Shown piece after piece: positions 1 through 6,442 of a DNA stretch of 8,176 bases. Numbering within the stretch: position 1 is the first letter of the stretch; every line of letters starts with the position of its first letter. The DNA lies in the NCBI GenBank assembly GCA_017853235.1, contig JAFMJX010000080.1, positions 1-8,176 on the forward strand. Reading direction: 5' to 3'. The translations under genes and the position numbers were made by a program. The DNA is from Chitinophagaceae bacterium (GTDB lineage: Bacteria; Bacteroidota; Bacteroidia; Chitinophagales; Chitinophagaceae). The notes beneath the pieces were generated by a model. The model was not told the DNA's origin, searched no databases, and saw nothing but the letters and a program-made list of their open reading frames with translations.

Positions 1-437
1 TAGGGAATTTCCCATGCAACTAATTGTTGAATAAACTCAATATCAATTTTTTGAGGACTGTGGCGACTGTCCACCAAAACAAATACACGATTTAAATTGG
101 GTCTTTTCCTTAAATAATTTTCAATCATTTGTTCCCATCTTCTTCTGCTACTTTGAGATACTTTTGCGAATCCATAACCTGGTAAATCCACTATAAACCA
201 CTTGCTTTGTTTCCCTTTGGTGGCCAACATGCTTGTAATTTCAAAATGGTTAATGAGCTGTGTTTTACCTGGGGTAGAAGATGTTTTAGCCAGATTTTTT
301 TGTTGACATAAAGCATTGATAATGGAGGATTTTCCCACATTACTTCTCCCAATAAATGCATACTCTGGCAATGTAGTTACAGGGCATTGATCAAAATTAG
401 GACTTGAAATGATATAAGTCGCCTTCACTATTTTCAT
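1..437 (-). CDS. engB: Ribosome biogenesis GTP-binding protein EngB/YsxC (YihA), 3' end cut off by the window
   Basis: The first 145 residues of a TrmE-Era-EngA-EngB-Septin-like GTPase are readable; family members are about 200 residues, so roughly the last quarter lies beyond base 1. I translated it from the ATG at 437-435. The P-loop is GRSNVGKSS at residues 30-38, the G2 region is STPGKTQ at 54-60 with Thr55, and the G3 motif is DLPG at 84-87, followed by GYGFAKV as is typical of EngB. The TKxD G4 motif should lie just past the window edge. EngB is a cytoplasmic GTPase needed for late assembly of the large ribosomal subunit. The start is 11 bases after the stop of the haem-binding-domain gene, so it is probably the last gene seen of a gpmI-led unit. 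A GGTG lies about 10 bases upstream of the start but is too weak to call a ribosome binding site. The identification is secure. Confidence 0.96.
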   Translation of the reverse strand, partial: MKIVKATYIISSPNFDQCPVTTLPEYAFIGRSNVGKSSIINALCQQKNLAKTSSTPGKTQLINHFEITSMLATKGKQSKWFIVDLPGYGFAKVSQSSRRRWEQMIENYLRKRPNLNRVFVLVDSRHSPQKIDIEFIQQLVAWEIP

Positions 438-448
438 AAGGGTATCAC

Positions 449-949
449 CTATTTTTTAGGTGCAGTTGGTTTTTTCATAACCAAGCTGTCGGCCGGGTAA
501 TTTGCTTTGATTGAATCTCTGATTCCTTGGGCCCAATCCATTAACATTGTTTTTTCGGTATCTGTTAATCTGGCTTCTTTGTGGATTAAAGTGTATGAGT
601 ATAAGGGCATTTCTCCTTCTTTAACTTGTTCTATCACTTCTTCTAATTTGTGATTTTGCTTAGCGATTCTATAGCCTGCAAAATCATTGAAATTAAAATG
701 TCTTTTGCCATCTTTGACATGATCACCTATCCAATAAGCAAGTGGTTGTATACTTGCATACCATGGGTAGTTTGTATTGTTCGAGTGACAATCAGCACAA
801 GCTTTTGCAACAATTAATTTCACGCTGTCTGACATGGGATATAAAGTAGTAATATCCTTTTGAACATCACCAGAATTATTTTTAGTAGGACGAACTAATT
901 GAGCTATTACTAATAAAACAACTAGTGCTAGGAGTATTTTTTTGATCAT
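449..949 (-). CDS. Membrane-anchored haem-binding-domain protein with one CxxCH motif
   Basis: This 166-residue protein has a hydrophobic N-terminal segment (about residues 4-18, after Lys3-Lys4) that should act as an uncleaved signal anchor or signal peptide and place the rest in the periplasm. A single c-type haem attachment motif, CADCH, lies at residues 51-55, followed by the YPWY motif at 61-64. Further on is EMPLYSYTLIHKEARLT (113-129), which matches the conserved EMP..Y...H..A.L segment of the Bacteroidota haem-binding domain family (Pfam Haem_bd); Met114 or His123 could be a distal ligand. The tail is Lys- and Pro-rich. Its redox partner is unknown, and calling it a cytochrome in an electron-transfer chain would be inference. 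It lies 38 bases after gpmI and 11 bases before engB on the same strand, suggesting co-transcription without an obvious functional link. There is no Shine-Dalgarno sequence; the start is fixed by the signal segment directly after it. Confidence 0.88.
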   Translation of the reverse strand: MIKKILLALVVLLVIAQLVRPTKNNSGDVQKDITTLYPMSDSVKLIVAKACADCHSNNTNYPWYASIQPLAYWIGDHVKDGKRHFNFNDFAGYRIAKQNHKLEEVIEQVKEGEMPLYSYTLIHKEARLTDTEKTMLMDWAQGIRDSIKANYPADSLVMKKPTAPKK

Positions 950-987
950 AAGCTAATTTTAAAATGTGGTATCATTATTTGATGCTG

Positions 988-2505
988 TTAAGTTAATACA
1001 TTTCCCGTCATTTCTGCTGGGATAGGCAGTCCCATAATAGATAGTATGGTGGGAGCCACATCCCCTAATTTACCCGACTTCAAGGCCCCTTTTCCGTCTT
1101 TGTCCACCAAAAATAAGGGAACTAGGTTCAGGGTGTGTGCCGTATTGGGGCTGCCATCTGCATTGATCATAAAATCGGCATTGCCATGATCTGCAGTTAC
1201 TAATAAGGTATATCCGTTTTTAAGGCCAGCTGTGACAATTTTTTCAACACAGGAATCTACCGTTTCAACTGCTTTTATTACAGCACTAAAAATTCCAGTA
1301 TGGCCTACCATATCGGCATTGGCATAGTTCAAACAAATAAAGTCGGCGTCGCCTTTTTCAATTTCAGGTAATAATTTTTCAGTTAAAGCTGCTGCACTCA
1401 TTTCGGGTTGTAAGTCATAGGTAGCCACTTTGGGAGATGCTGCCATGATCCTTGTTTCTCCTTCAAAAGGAACTTCACGTCCTCCACTAAAGAAGAAAGT
1501 GACGTGTGGATATTTTTCAGTTTCAGCAATTCTAATTTGTTTTTTGTGATGTTGCGCTAAAACATCTCCTAAAGTATTTACTAAATTATCATTTTCAAAT
1601 ACCACTTCCACTCCTTTAAAAGTTTCATCATATCTGGTAAGGGTGGTATAATGAAGGGATAATTTTTTCATTCCAAATTCCGGAAAATCTTGTTGTGACA
1701 AAACCTGTGTAATTTCTCTACATCTATCTGTTCTAAAATTAAAGCAAATCACTGCATCTCCTTCTTGAATCGTAGCAATGGGTTGTCCATTTTCAATAAT
1801 GATAGTAGGTTTAATAAATTCATCCGTAATGTCCTTTTCATAATTGGATTGAATGGCTTCCAATGCATTGTTTGCAGTTGGGCCTTCTCCTTTCACTAAA
1901 CTATTATAAGCTAATTGAATTCTTTCCCATCTTTTATCGCGATCCATAGCATAATATCTTCCACTCACACTGGCTATTTTCCCTACGCTATTTGATAAAT
2001 GATTTTCTACTTTTTGTACAAATTCGTAACCGCTTTTAGGGTCGGTGTCGCGACCATCTGTGAAGGCATGAATGAACACTTGTGATAGACCCTGTGTTTT
2101 ACATAAATCGCAAATAGCCATTAAATGACTGGTATGTGCATGAACGCCACCATCACTGACTAAACCCAATAAATGCAAGGGTTTATGATGCTTCTTCGCA
2201 TATTCGATAGCATTTAATAAAGTTTTATTTTGTGCCAATTCTCCAGTGCGAATAGCAACATTAATTCTTTGTAATTCCTGGTACACGATACGTCCTGCAC
2301 CTAGGTTGAGGTGCCCCACTTCACTATTCCCCATTTGACCTTCTGGAAGTCCTACATCTTCCCCGCAAGTCACTAATGTGCTGTGCGGATAATGTTGGTA
2401 TAAACTGCTCACGAAAGGGACTTTTGCATGTTGAATAGCATCTGCATTAGGTACCTGTCCTAAACCCCAACCATCCATAATCACTAAAATTACTTTTTTT
2501 GACAT
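988..2505 (-). CDS. gpmI: 2,3-bisphosphoglycerate-independent phosphoglycerate mutase
   Basis: The 505-residue product has the normal length for the cofactor-independent enzyme, which interconverts 3- and 2-phosphoglycerate in glycolysis and gluconeogenesis in the cytoplasm using a phosphoserine intermediate and two Mn2+ ions. All key residues, as known from the Bacillus enzyme, can be found: Asp11 in MDGWG, the phosphorylated Ser61 in MGNSEVGH, His122, the DGRD segment at 150-153, Arg183 and Arg189 in GRYYAMDRD, Arg258 and Arg261 in FRTDR, Lys331, Asp398 and His402 in NADMVGHTG, Asp439-His440 in TADHGNAD, and His457 in TAHT. Metals are bound by Asp11, Ser61, Asp398, His402, Asp439, His440 and His457. 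The enzyme therefore looks fully active. It heads a minus-strand unit with the haem-binding-domain gene and engB downstream. The start MSKKVILVIMDGWG fits the usual N-terminus closely, so there is little doubt about the ATG chosen. Confidence 0.98.
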   Translation of the reverse strand: MSKKVILVIMDGWGLGQVPNADAIQHAKVPFVSSLYQHYPHSTLVTCGEDVGLPEGQMGNSEVGHLNLGAGRIVYQELQRINVAIRTGELAQNKTLLNAIEYAKKHHKPLHLLGLVSDGGVHAHTSHLMAICDLCKTQGLSQVFIHAFTDGRDTDPKSGYEFVQKVENHLSNSVGKIASVSGRYYAMDRDKRWERIQLAYNSLVKGEGPTANNALEAIQSNYEKDITDEFIKPTIIIENGQPIATIQEGDAVICFNFRTDRCREITQVLSQQDFPEFGMKKLSLHYTTLTRYDETFKGVEVVFENDNLVNTLGDVLAQHHKKQIRIAETEKYPHVTFFFSGGREVPFEGETRIMAASPKVATYDLQPEMSAAALTEKLLPEIEKGDADFICLNYANADMVGHTGIFSAVIKAVETVDSCVEKIVTAGLKNGYTLLVTADHGNADFMINADGSPNTAHTLNLVPLFLVDKDGKGALKSGKLGDVAPTILSIMGLPIPAEMTGNVLT

Positions 2506-2534
2506 CTGATAAACTTTTTAAAGCCTTAACTTTG
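2505..2534 (+). promoter_or_regulatory. Candidate promoter for the DUF4783-SUI1 unit
   Basis: TAACTTTG at 2527-2534 is an exact match to the Bacteroidota -7 consensus TAnnTTTG. TCTG at 2505-2508, 18 bases upstream, matches three of four bases of the -33 TTTG. This would put the transcription start near 2541 and leave a leader of about 73 bases before the ATG at 2614. The -33 part overlaps the gpmI start codon on the other strand. It is a consensus match by eye only; the -33 element is imperfect. Confidence 0.35.
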
Positions 2535-2539
2535 AGGCT
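2522..2539. repeat. Short inverted repeat framing the plus-strand -7 box
   Basis: AGCCT at 2522-2526 and AGGCT at 2535-2539 are perfect inverted arms. The eight bases between them are exactly the TAACTTTG candidate -7 box of the plus-strand promoter. On the minus strand the same sequence would lie in the gpmI leader and could form a small 5-bp hairpin. A role as an operator or as leader structure is speculative, because five-base arms arise easily by chance. Confidence 0.3.
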
Positions 2540-2554
2540 GATTACATTGTACTA

Positions 2555-2585
2555 CAAAGTTTCAAAATACTAGGCACATTACAAA
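2555..2585 (-). promoter_or_regulatory. Candidate promoter for gpmI
   Basis: Read on the minus strand, TTTG (2585-2582) is followed after exactly 19 bases by AAACTTTG (2562-2555), which matches the Bacteroidota TTTG / TAnnTTTG pattern with one mismatch. Transcription would begin around 2548, giving gpmI a leader of roughly 43 bases. Both elements lie in the 108-base divergent region, the natural place for a promoter. The call rests on consensus and spacing alone. Confidence 0.4.
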
Positions 2586-2613
2586 CTTAAAGCGAATCTA
2601 ATCCTTTAAAAAA

Positions 2614-3003
2614 ATGAAATTCATTTCCAAAATACTCCTAATCATTAGCTTTTTATTTTGCGCCAGCTATGTTCGGGCACAAAATCAAACAGAAAATCTG
2701 GTTCAAACTTTACAAACAGCAAATTTTAGCAACTTGCTGACTTTTTGGGAGGATCAGGCCGAGGTTAATATTTTAGATCAAGTGAATCAAAAACAACTTT
2801 CTCCTTCACAATCCAATCAGCAATTGCAGCTTTTTTTTAGCAATAAAAATATTGTAGGATTTGAAAAAAGTGCAGAACGTAAATTAGGCAGTACCATTTA
2901 TATCACTGGAAAATTATTATCAGCTCAAGCAAAATATAATATAAGCATGCTGTTGCAAGAAACTAAAAAAGGAGTTTCTATTGTGAGCATTCGAATCAAT
3001 TAA
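2614..3003 (+). CDS. DUF4783-type small secreted protein
   Basis: This 129-residue protein starts with a clear Sec signal peptide: Lys2 and Lys6, a hydrophobic stretch through about residue 20, then VRA|Q with probable cleavage after Ala22. No lipobox is present despite Cys16. The mature part matches the pattern of the Bacteroidota DUF4783 family as I recall it: a short helical start (ENLVQTLQTANFSNLLTFW), a strand with VNILD, a helix leading to LQLFF, an SxxYITGKL strand and a terminal strand ending in SIRIN. The family is small, periplasmic or surface-exposed, and has no established function; its shape suggests a compact alpha+beta fold. It lies 16 bases upstream of the SUI1 gene on the same strand, an adjacency that suggests co-transcription only. 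The ATG follows an A7 run with no Shine-Dalgarno sequence, and the signal peptide confirms the start. Confidence 0.8.
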   Translation: MKFISKILLIISFLFCASYVRAQNQTENLVQTLQTANFSNLLTFWEDQAEVNILDQVNQKQLSPSQSNQQLQLFFSNKNIVGFEKSAERKLGSTIYITGKLLSAQAKYNISMLLQETKKGVSIVSIRIN

Positions 3004-3019
3004 TTTTCATCTCAAACAA

Positions 3020-3355
3020 ATGAGTAAAAAAAATAAAACAACTTCCCCATTTGTTTACAGTACCAATCCTGAAGCAATGATCACTCCTATTGAGGAGCAG
3101 GCGGAAACTTTATTGCCGGCAGAGCAACCTTTGCGCGTTATTTTAGAGACCAAACATCGGGCAGGTAAAACAGTCACCATTGTTTATGGTTTTCAAGGAG
3201 CCTTATTGGAAATGGAACTCTTAGGGAAGGCTTTAAAAAATCATTGTGGAACGGGAGGTTCAGTGAAAGATGGAGAAATAATTATTCAAGGAGATCACCG
3301 TCAAAAAGTGTTTCAGTATTTGAAACAAAAAGGATATCAAAAGACTAAATTGTAA
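3020..3355 (+). CDS. SUI1/YciH-family eIF1-like translation factor
   Basis: The 111-residue product has a variable, probably flexible N-terminus (about 1-37) and an SUI1 domain from about residue 38 to the end. The hallmark core is CGTGGSVKDGEIIIQGDH at 76-93, followed by the C-terminal helix and KGYQKTKL. Length and layout match bacterial YciH proteins, distant homologues of eukaryotic eIF1 that have been linked to start-site fidelity and inhibition of initiation. What it does in Bacteroidota, where initiation is largely independent of Shine-Dalgarno pairing, is not known to me. It follows the DUF4783 gene by 16 bases and runs convergently towards dnaX, with 24 bases between the two stop codons. 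An A8 run lies at codons 2-4, and there is no Shine-Dalgarno sequence before the ATG. Confidence 0.92.
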   Translation: MSKKNKTTSPFVYSTNPEAMITPIEEQAETLLPAEQPLRVILETKHRAGKTVTIVYGFQGALLEMELLGKALKNHCGTGGSVKDGEIIIQGDHRQKVFQYLKQKGYQKTKL

Positions 3356-3379
3356 GTAGGAAGAAGCAATGAATCATGG

Positions 3380-5173
3380 CTAGTAAAATATTTCTAGATT
3401 CAGTCTTGCTTTTAATTCATTTACCATTGGATATTGCTGGGCAATTCGTTCAAATTTTTGTTTACTATTTAATTTTAAATGCAATGGTACGTCTTCTTTT
3501 TCGCCAGCGTCTACTAAAATGGTAAATTGAATGGCTCTGTTTTGAAATTGCTCCCACACTTTTTCCATCAAATTCATTCGCTCTTGTTCTACAAATTTTT
3601 GGGCCGTTAATGCCGAAACAGTTACAGTGAAATGCACTTCATCTTCAATTTGAAGTGTTGCTAATTTAAAAGTACCAGCAGAGGAATGTTTTAAATTTTC
3701 CTCCAAATATTGGGTATACTCATTCCAACATGCTTGAAGGGCTTCTATATTTAAAGGGATAGATTCTTTGACTTCTTCTATCTTATATTGACTACCATAT
3801 TTTTGTTGTAACGCAGCAAGTAAATTCTTTTTATTGCCAGATGAGGTACTGCTACTTACGCTATTAGATGGACTAGATGCAACATCAATAGGTGTTTCGG
3901 TGGAAGTAGCCGTTATTTTGGGAGTTGAAGGGTTGACGGAGGGCGTTTCAATTACTAATTTTGCTTGTTCGTTTACCACCATTTTACCTAATGGTAAAAT
4001 TCGTTTGGTTTTAATAGGATAGTGCGTGTCAACTAGTTTTTTTTTTACTACTTGGCCCTCTTCCATGCTAAGTTCAATTGCTTGTTGTAAAAAATTAAGT
4101 TTGATGAGGGCTAATTCTACGTGTAATCGTTTATTTCTTGCCATTTTAAATTGAATCTCAGATTCATTTAAAATATTTAGAGTACTTACTAAATAGGCCG
4201 TGCTTACTTTTTGTGCAGTGCTTGTGTATTGTTCCCTCCAACCTTCAATGGATTCTAATAAATGCGCACTAGCGGCATCTTTGCACACTAATAAATTTCG
4301 GATAAAACTTGCAAACCCATATAAAACCATATCGCCTTCAAAACCTTTTTGATTGATTTCGTCGTATAATAACATGGCGTTGGTTAATTCCTGATGGGTA
4401 AGAAATTCTAATAATTTAAAATAATAGGCTTCATCTAAAATATTTAAATGCTCTAATGTATTTGCATAGGTTAAAGCGCCATTTGAAAAACTTACTATTT
4501 TATCTAAGATGCTTAATGCATCACGCATACATCCTTCGCTTTTTTGAGCAATTAATTGAAGTGCATTTTTTTCGGCCTTGATTTCTTCCTTTTTTACAAT
4601 TTCCTCTAAATGCGCTACAGTGTCATTTGAGTTAATGCGTTTAAAATCAAAAATTTGACACCTACTTAAAATAGTAGGTAATATTTTATGTTTTTCGGTG
4701 GTAGCTAAAATGAAAATGGCGTAGGGTGGGGGCTCTTCCAATGTTTTCAAAAAAGCATTAAAAGCACTGGCACTTAACATGTGCACCTCGTCCACAATAT
4801 ATACTTTGTACTTACCTGCTTGTGGTGCAAATCGAACTTGCTCCACTAAAGTCCTGATATCATCTACTGAATTATTGCTTGCAGCATCTAATTCATGAAT
4901 ATTTAAACTAGCCCCTTTTTCAAATGAAACACAACTATCGCATTCATTGCAAGCTTCTCCTTCTTTGGTGATATGCGTGCAATTAATTGTCTTTGCTAAA
5001 ATTCGAGCACAAGTCGTTTTGCCCACACCACGGGGACCGCAAAATAAAAAAGCATGTGCTAAATGATTATTTAGAATTGCATTTTTGAGGGTGGTAGTAA
5101 TATGTGACTGCCCCACCACTGTATTAAAGTTTTGGGGACGGTATTTACGGGCGGAGACTACAAAATTATCCAT
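3380..5173 (-). CDS. dnaX: DNA polymerase III subunit gamma/tau (clamp loader ATPase)
   Basis: This 597-residue protein is the motor of the clamp loader, which opens and loads the sliding clamp. Visible motifs are the Walker A GPRGVGKT at 46-53, the zinc cysteines Cys65, Cys75, Cys78 and Cys81, Walker B VDEVH at 127-131, LEEPP at 145-149, sensor 1 ATTE at 157-160, SRC with the arginine finger at 170-172, and sensor 2 with Arg217 in GCMRDALS. The AAA+ domains cover about 1-240 and the oligomerisation collar about 245-370. After these come a Lys-rich segment, a Ser/Thr/Pro-rich linker (about 408-446) and a tau-type C-terminal domain (about 448-597) that in other bacteria contacts polymerase and helicase. 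An A10 run at codons 376-379 sits exactly at the end of the collar and may produce a short gamma form (described separately). The start MDNFVVSARKYRPQNF is the canonical DnaX N-terminus. It is 78 bases downstream of the acetyltransferase-like gene. Confidence 0.98.
   Translation of the reverse strand: MDNFVVSARKYRPQNFNTVVGQSHITTTLKNAILNNHLAHAFLFCGPRGVGKTTCARILAKTINCTHITKEGEACNECDSCVSFEKGASLNIHELDAASNNSVDDIRTLVEQVRFAPQAGKYKVYIVDEVHMLSASAFNAFLKTLEEPPPYAIFILATTEKHKILPTILSRCQIFDFKRINSNDTVAHLEEIVKKEEIKAEKNALQLIAQKSEGCMRDALSILDKIVSFSNGALTYANTLEHLNILDEAYYFKLLEFLTHQELTNAMLLYDEINQKGFEGDMVLYGFASFIRNLLVCKDAASAHLLESIEGWREQYTSTAQKVSTAYLVSTLNILNESEIQFKMARNKRLHVELALIKLNFLQQAIELSMEEGQVVKKKLVDTHYPIKTKRILPLGKMVVNEQAKLVIETPSVNPSTPKITATSTETPIDVASSPSNSVSSSTSSGNKKNLLAALQQKYGSQYKIEEVKESIPLNIEALQACWNEYTQYLEENLKHSSAGTFKLATLQIEDEVHFTVTVSALTAQKFVEQERMNLMEKVWEQFQNRAIQFTILVDAGEKEDVPLHLKLNSKQKFERIAQQYPMVNELKARLNLEIFY
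3981..4000. repeat. Perfect 8-bp hairpin within dnaX
   Basis: ATTTTACC and GGTAAAAT form perfect arms around a four-base loop. On the dnaX transcript this hairpin starts 36 bases after the A10 run and covers the codons for Ile-Leu-Pro-Leu-Gly-Lys-Met (about residues 392-398). That is much farther than the five to nine bases usual between a slippery site and a stimulatory structure, so a role in frameshifting is doubtful. The stem is AT-rich and of modest strength. Confidence 0.5.
4029..4060 (-). promoter_or_regulatory. Candidate programmed slippage site in dnaX (A10 run with immediate stops)
   Basis: On the coding strand, bases 4046-4037 are ten A residues: the last base of Val376 (GTA) and three AAA lysine codons, 377-379. 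The in-frame phasing is A AAA AAA, a classic -1 slippery heptamer, and it occurs twice in overlap. Slipping -1, or transcription adding one A, gives Thr-Ser and then TGA (4031-4029), a 381-residue product. Losing one A gives Asn and then TAG (4035-4033), a 379-residue product. GAGGG (4060-4056) lies nine bases upstream of the run, about where the Shine-Dalgarno-like stimulator lies in E. coli dnaX. The short product would keep the AAA+ and collar domains and lose the tau tail. Known precedents are ribosomal frameshifting in E. coli dnaX and transcriptional slippage on an A-run in Thermus dnaX. Use in this organism is inferred. Confidence 0.65.
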
Positions 5174-5196
5174 ACTTGACGCGCAATATACACATT

Positions 5197-5227
5197 CAAA
5201 ATCAAAACTTTTATTCTGGCAATTAAA
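5197..5227 (-). promoter_or_regulatory. Weak candidate promoter for dnaX
   Basis: In the 78-base gap upstream of dnaX, the minus strand reads TTTA (5227-5224), 19 bases, then TGATTTTG (5204-5197). Each element differs from the Bacteroidota TTTG / TAnnTTTG consensus by one base. Transcription would start near 5190, giving a leader of about 17 bases. In such AT-rich DNA a match of this quality could be chance, and dnaX may instead be read through from the genes upstream. Confidence 0.22.
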
Positions 5228-5251
5228 TCTTATCCCCCTTTTTTGGAAACA

Positions 5252-6433
5252 TTATTTTTGGCTATAATCCATCTGAGGATGACGCTCAAAAGGGTGTTTT
5301 TGGGTGTCGAAAATGTATCGGAAGGTCACCATATGTCTACTTAGAGATGCATCTAGGCTTTTATAAATATTCACCATTTTTGGGTTCCAATCTGCAGCCC
5401 ATCCCATTTCATATTGTATATAATGTTGGGATTGTTTGACTGCTTTATAGCAAGCATAAATTAAAAAGCTATCTACACCCAAGGCTTGAAATTTTGGAAC
5501 CACTCCAAATGCCAAACCTGTTAATCGGTCATTTGATTTATTCCACTTCATCCATAACAAATGTAATTTTTGCAATAAACCCATTTTGCCATGAAAGTGT
5601 TTGAAGTATTGATTCACGTCTGGAATATTGATGAACATAGCTATGGGATCTTCTTTATAATATGCAAACCAAATCATGGTTTCATCCATGACGGGCTTTA
5701 ACGTTTTAAATAATTTTAAAATTTGAGGTAAAGTAATGGCTTTGGCTTCACCGTGCTGTGCCCAGGCAGTATTATAAATGGTCACAAAATCCTGTGCAAA
5801 CTTGTCTAGTTTATTTTTATCTAAATGTAAAGCACGATATTCTGATTTGGCAGCAAATTTTTGGTAACGTTCTTCAAATCTTGGAGGAAGCGGGTCGCGT
5901 AAACTTTTTTTATAATAATATTGGTTGTAGAAATTTTGAAATCCATATTGTGTCAGCAAGTTTTCATAATAGTCTGGATTAAAAGACATCCCATACATTG
6001 GTTGTTCCTCAAATCCCTCTACCATCAATCCCCACCATTTATCTCGGTCTCCAAAATTGATGGGGCCATCCATGGCTTCCATACCATTCTCTTGTAACCA
6101 AAATTTGGCGGCATCTAACAAAATTGTGGCAGCTTTCATATCATTGATACAATCAAAAAATCCCATACAGCCAGTAGGATAATTGGTGCCTTTATTTATA
6201 TATTCTAGATAATAAAAAGCTGCAATTCTTCCAATCGTAATTCCGGTTTCATCTTGTAATATCCAACGTTTGGCCGCTCCATTTTTAAATAATTTATTTT
6301 TTGTTGGGTCAAAAACTTGCCTGACTTCATGATCAAGTGGTTGAATAAAATTAGGATTGTGTTTATTTAAATGGGCGTGCACATTCAAAAAAGCTTTCTC
6401 GGTAATTTTATTTTGAACCTCAATTAGTTTCAT
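5252..6433 (-). CDS. Large GNAT-like acetyltransferase family protein, substrate unknown
   Basis: This 393-residue cytoplasmic protein has no signal peptide or membrane segment. It resembles a family that I recall as common in Bacteroidota and usually annotated as a GNAT-fold N-acetyltransferase or as hypothetical. The N-terminal half has the family's recognisable blocks: NFIQPLDHEVRQVFDP (28-43), RWILQDETGITIGRIAAF (56-73), PTGCMGFFDCIND (86-98), and the striking MEAMDGPINFGDRDKWWGL (118-136). The C-terminal part, with FGVVPKFQALGVDSFLIYACY (309-329) and a following strand-helix (about 338-376), resembles the acetyl-CoA-binding half of a GNAT domain, though a textbook R/QxxGxG/A loop is not clear. 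Its substrate is unknown. It starts nine bases after rsmE stops, so it is probably translated from the dnaB-rsmE transcript. The gene is intact, and its composition is like that of its neighbours. Confidence 0.75.
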   Translation of the reverse strand: MKLIEVQNKITEKAFLNVHAHLNKHNPNFIQPLDHEVRQVFDPTKNKLFKNGAAKRWILQDETGITIGRIAAFYYLEYINKGTNYPTGCMGFFDCINDMKAATILLDAAKFWLQENGMEAMDGPINFGDRDKWWGLMVEGFEEQPMYGMSFNPDYYENLLTQYGFQNFYNQYYYKKSLRDPLPPRFEERYQKFAAKSEYRALHLDKNKLDKFAQDFVTIYNTAWAQHGEAKAITLPQILKLFKTLKPVMDETMIWFAYYKEDPIAMFINIPDVNQYFKHFHGKMGLLQKLHLLWMKWNKSNDRLTGLAFGVVPKFQALGVDSFLIYACYKAVKQSQHYIQYEMGWAADWNPKMVNIYKSLDASLSRHMVTFRYIFDTQKHPFERHPQMDYSQK

Positions 6434-6442
6434 AATTGCAAA

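Noticed and set aside
2831..2838. T8 run inside the DUF4783 gene as another slippage site
   Set aside because: It encodes ordinary Leu-Phe-Phe codons inside a small domain, with no boundary at which a truncated product would make sense.
3026..3033. A8 run at the start of the SUI1 gene as a regulatory slippage tract
   Set aside because: A lysine-rich N-terminus (MSKKNK) explains it, and short A-runs after the start codon are common in AT-rich genomes.
3380..3397. CTAG...CTAG palindrome at the dnaX stop as a bidirectional terminator
   Set aside because: The four-base arms are followed inward by a mismatch, the stem is short and AT-rich, and there is no adjoining T-run on either side.
3834..4022. 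Plus-strand open frame of 62 codons opposite the dnaX linker
   Set aside because: It is antisense to the Ser/Thr/Pro-rich linker of dnaX, shows no recognisable domain, and is explained by the composition of the sense codons.
5085..5267. Plus-strand open frame of 60 codons over the dnaX start and upstream gap
   Set aside because: It overlaps the certain dnaX N-terminus on the other strand and its protein resembles nothing I recognise.
5758..5982. Plus-strand open frame of 74 codons
   Set aside because: It is wholly antisense to the acetyltransferase-like gene, with no family motif and no promoter or start context.
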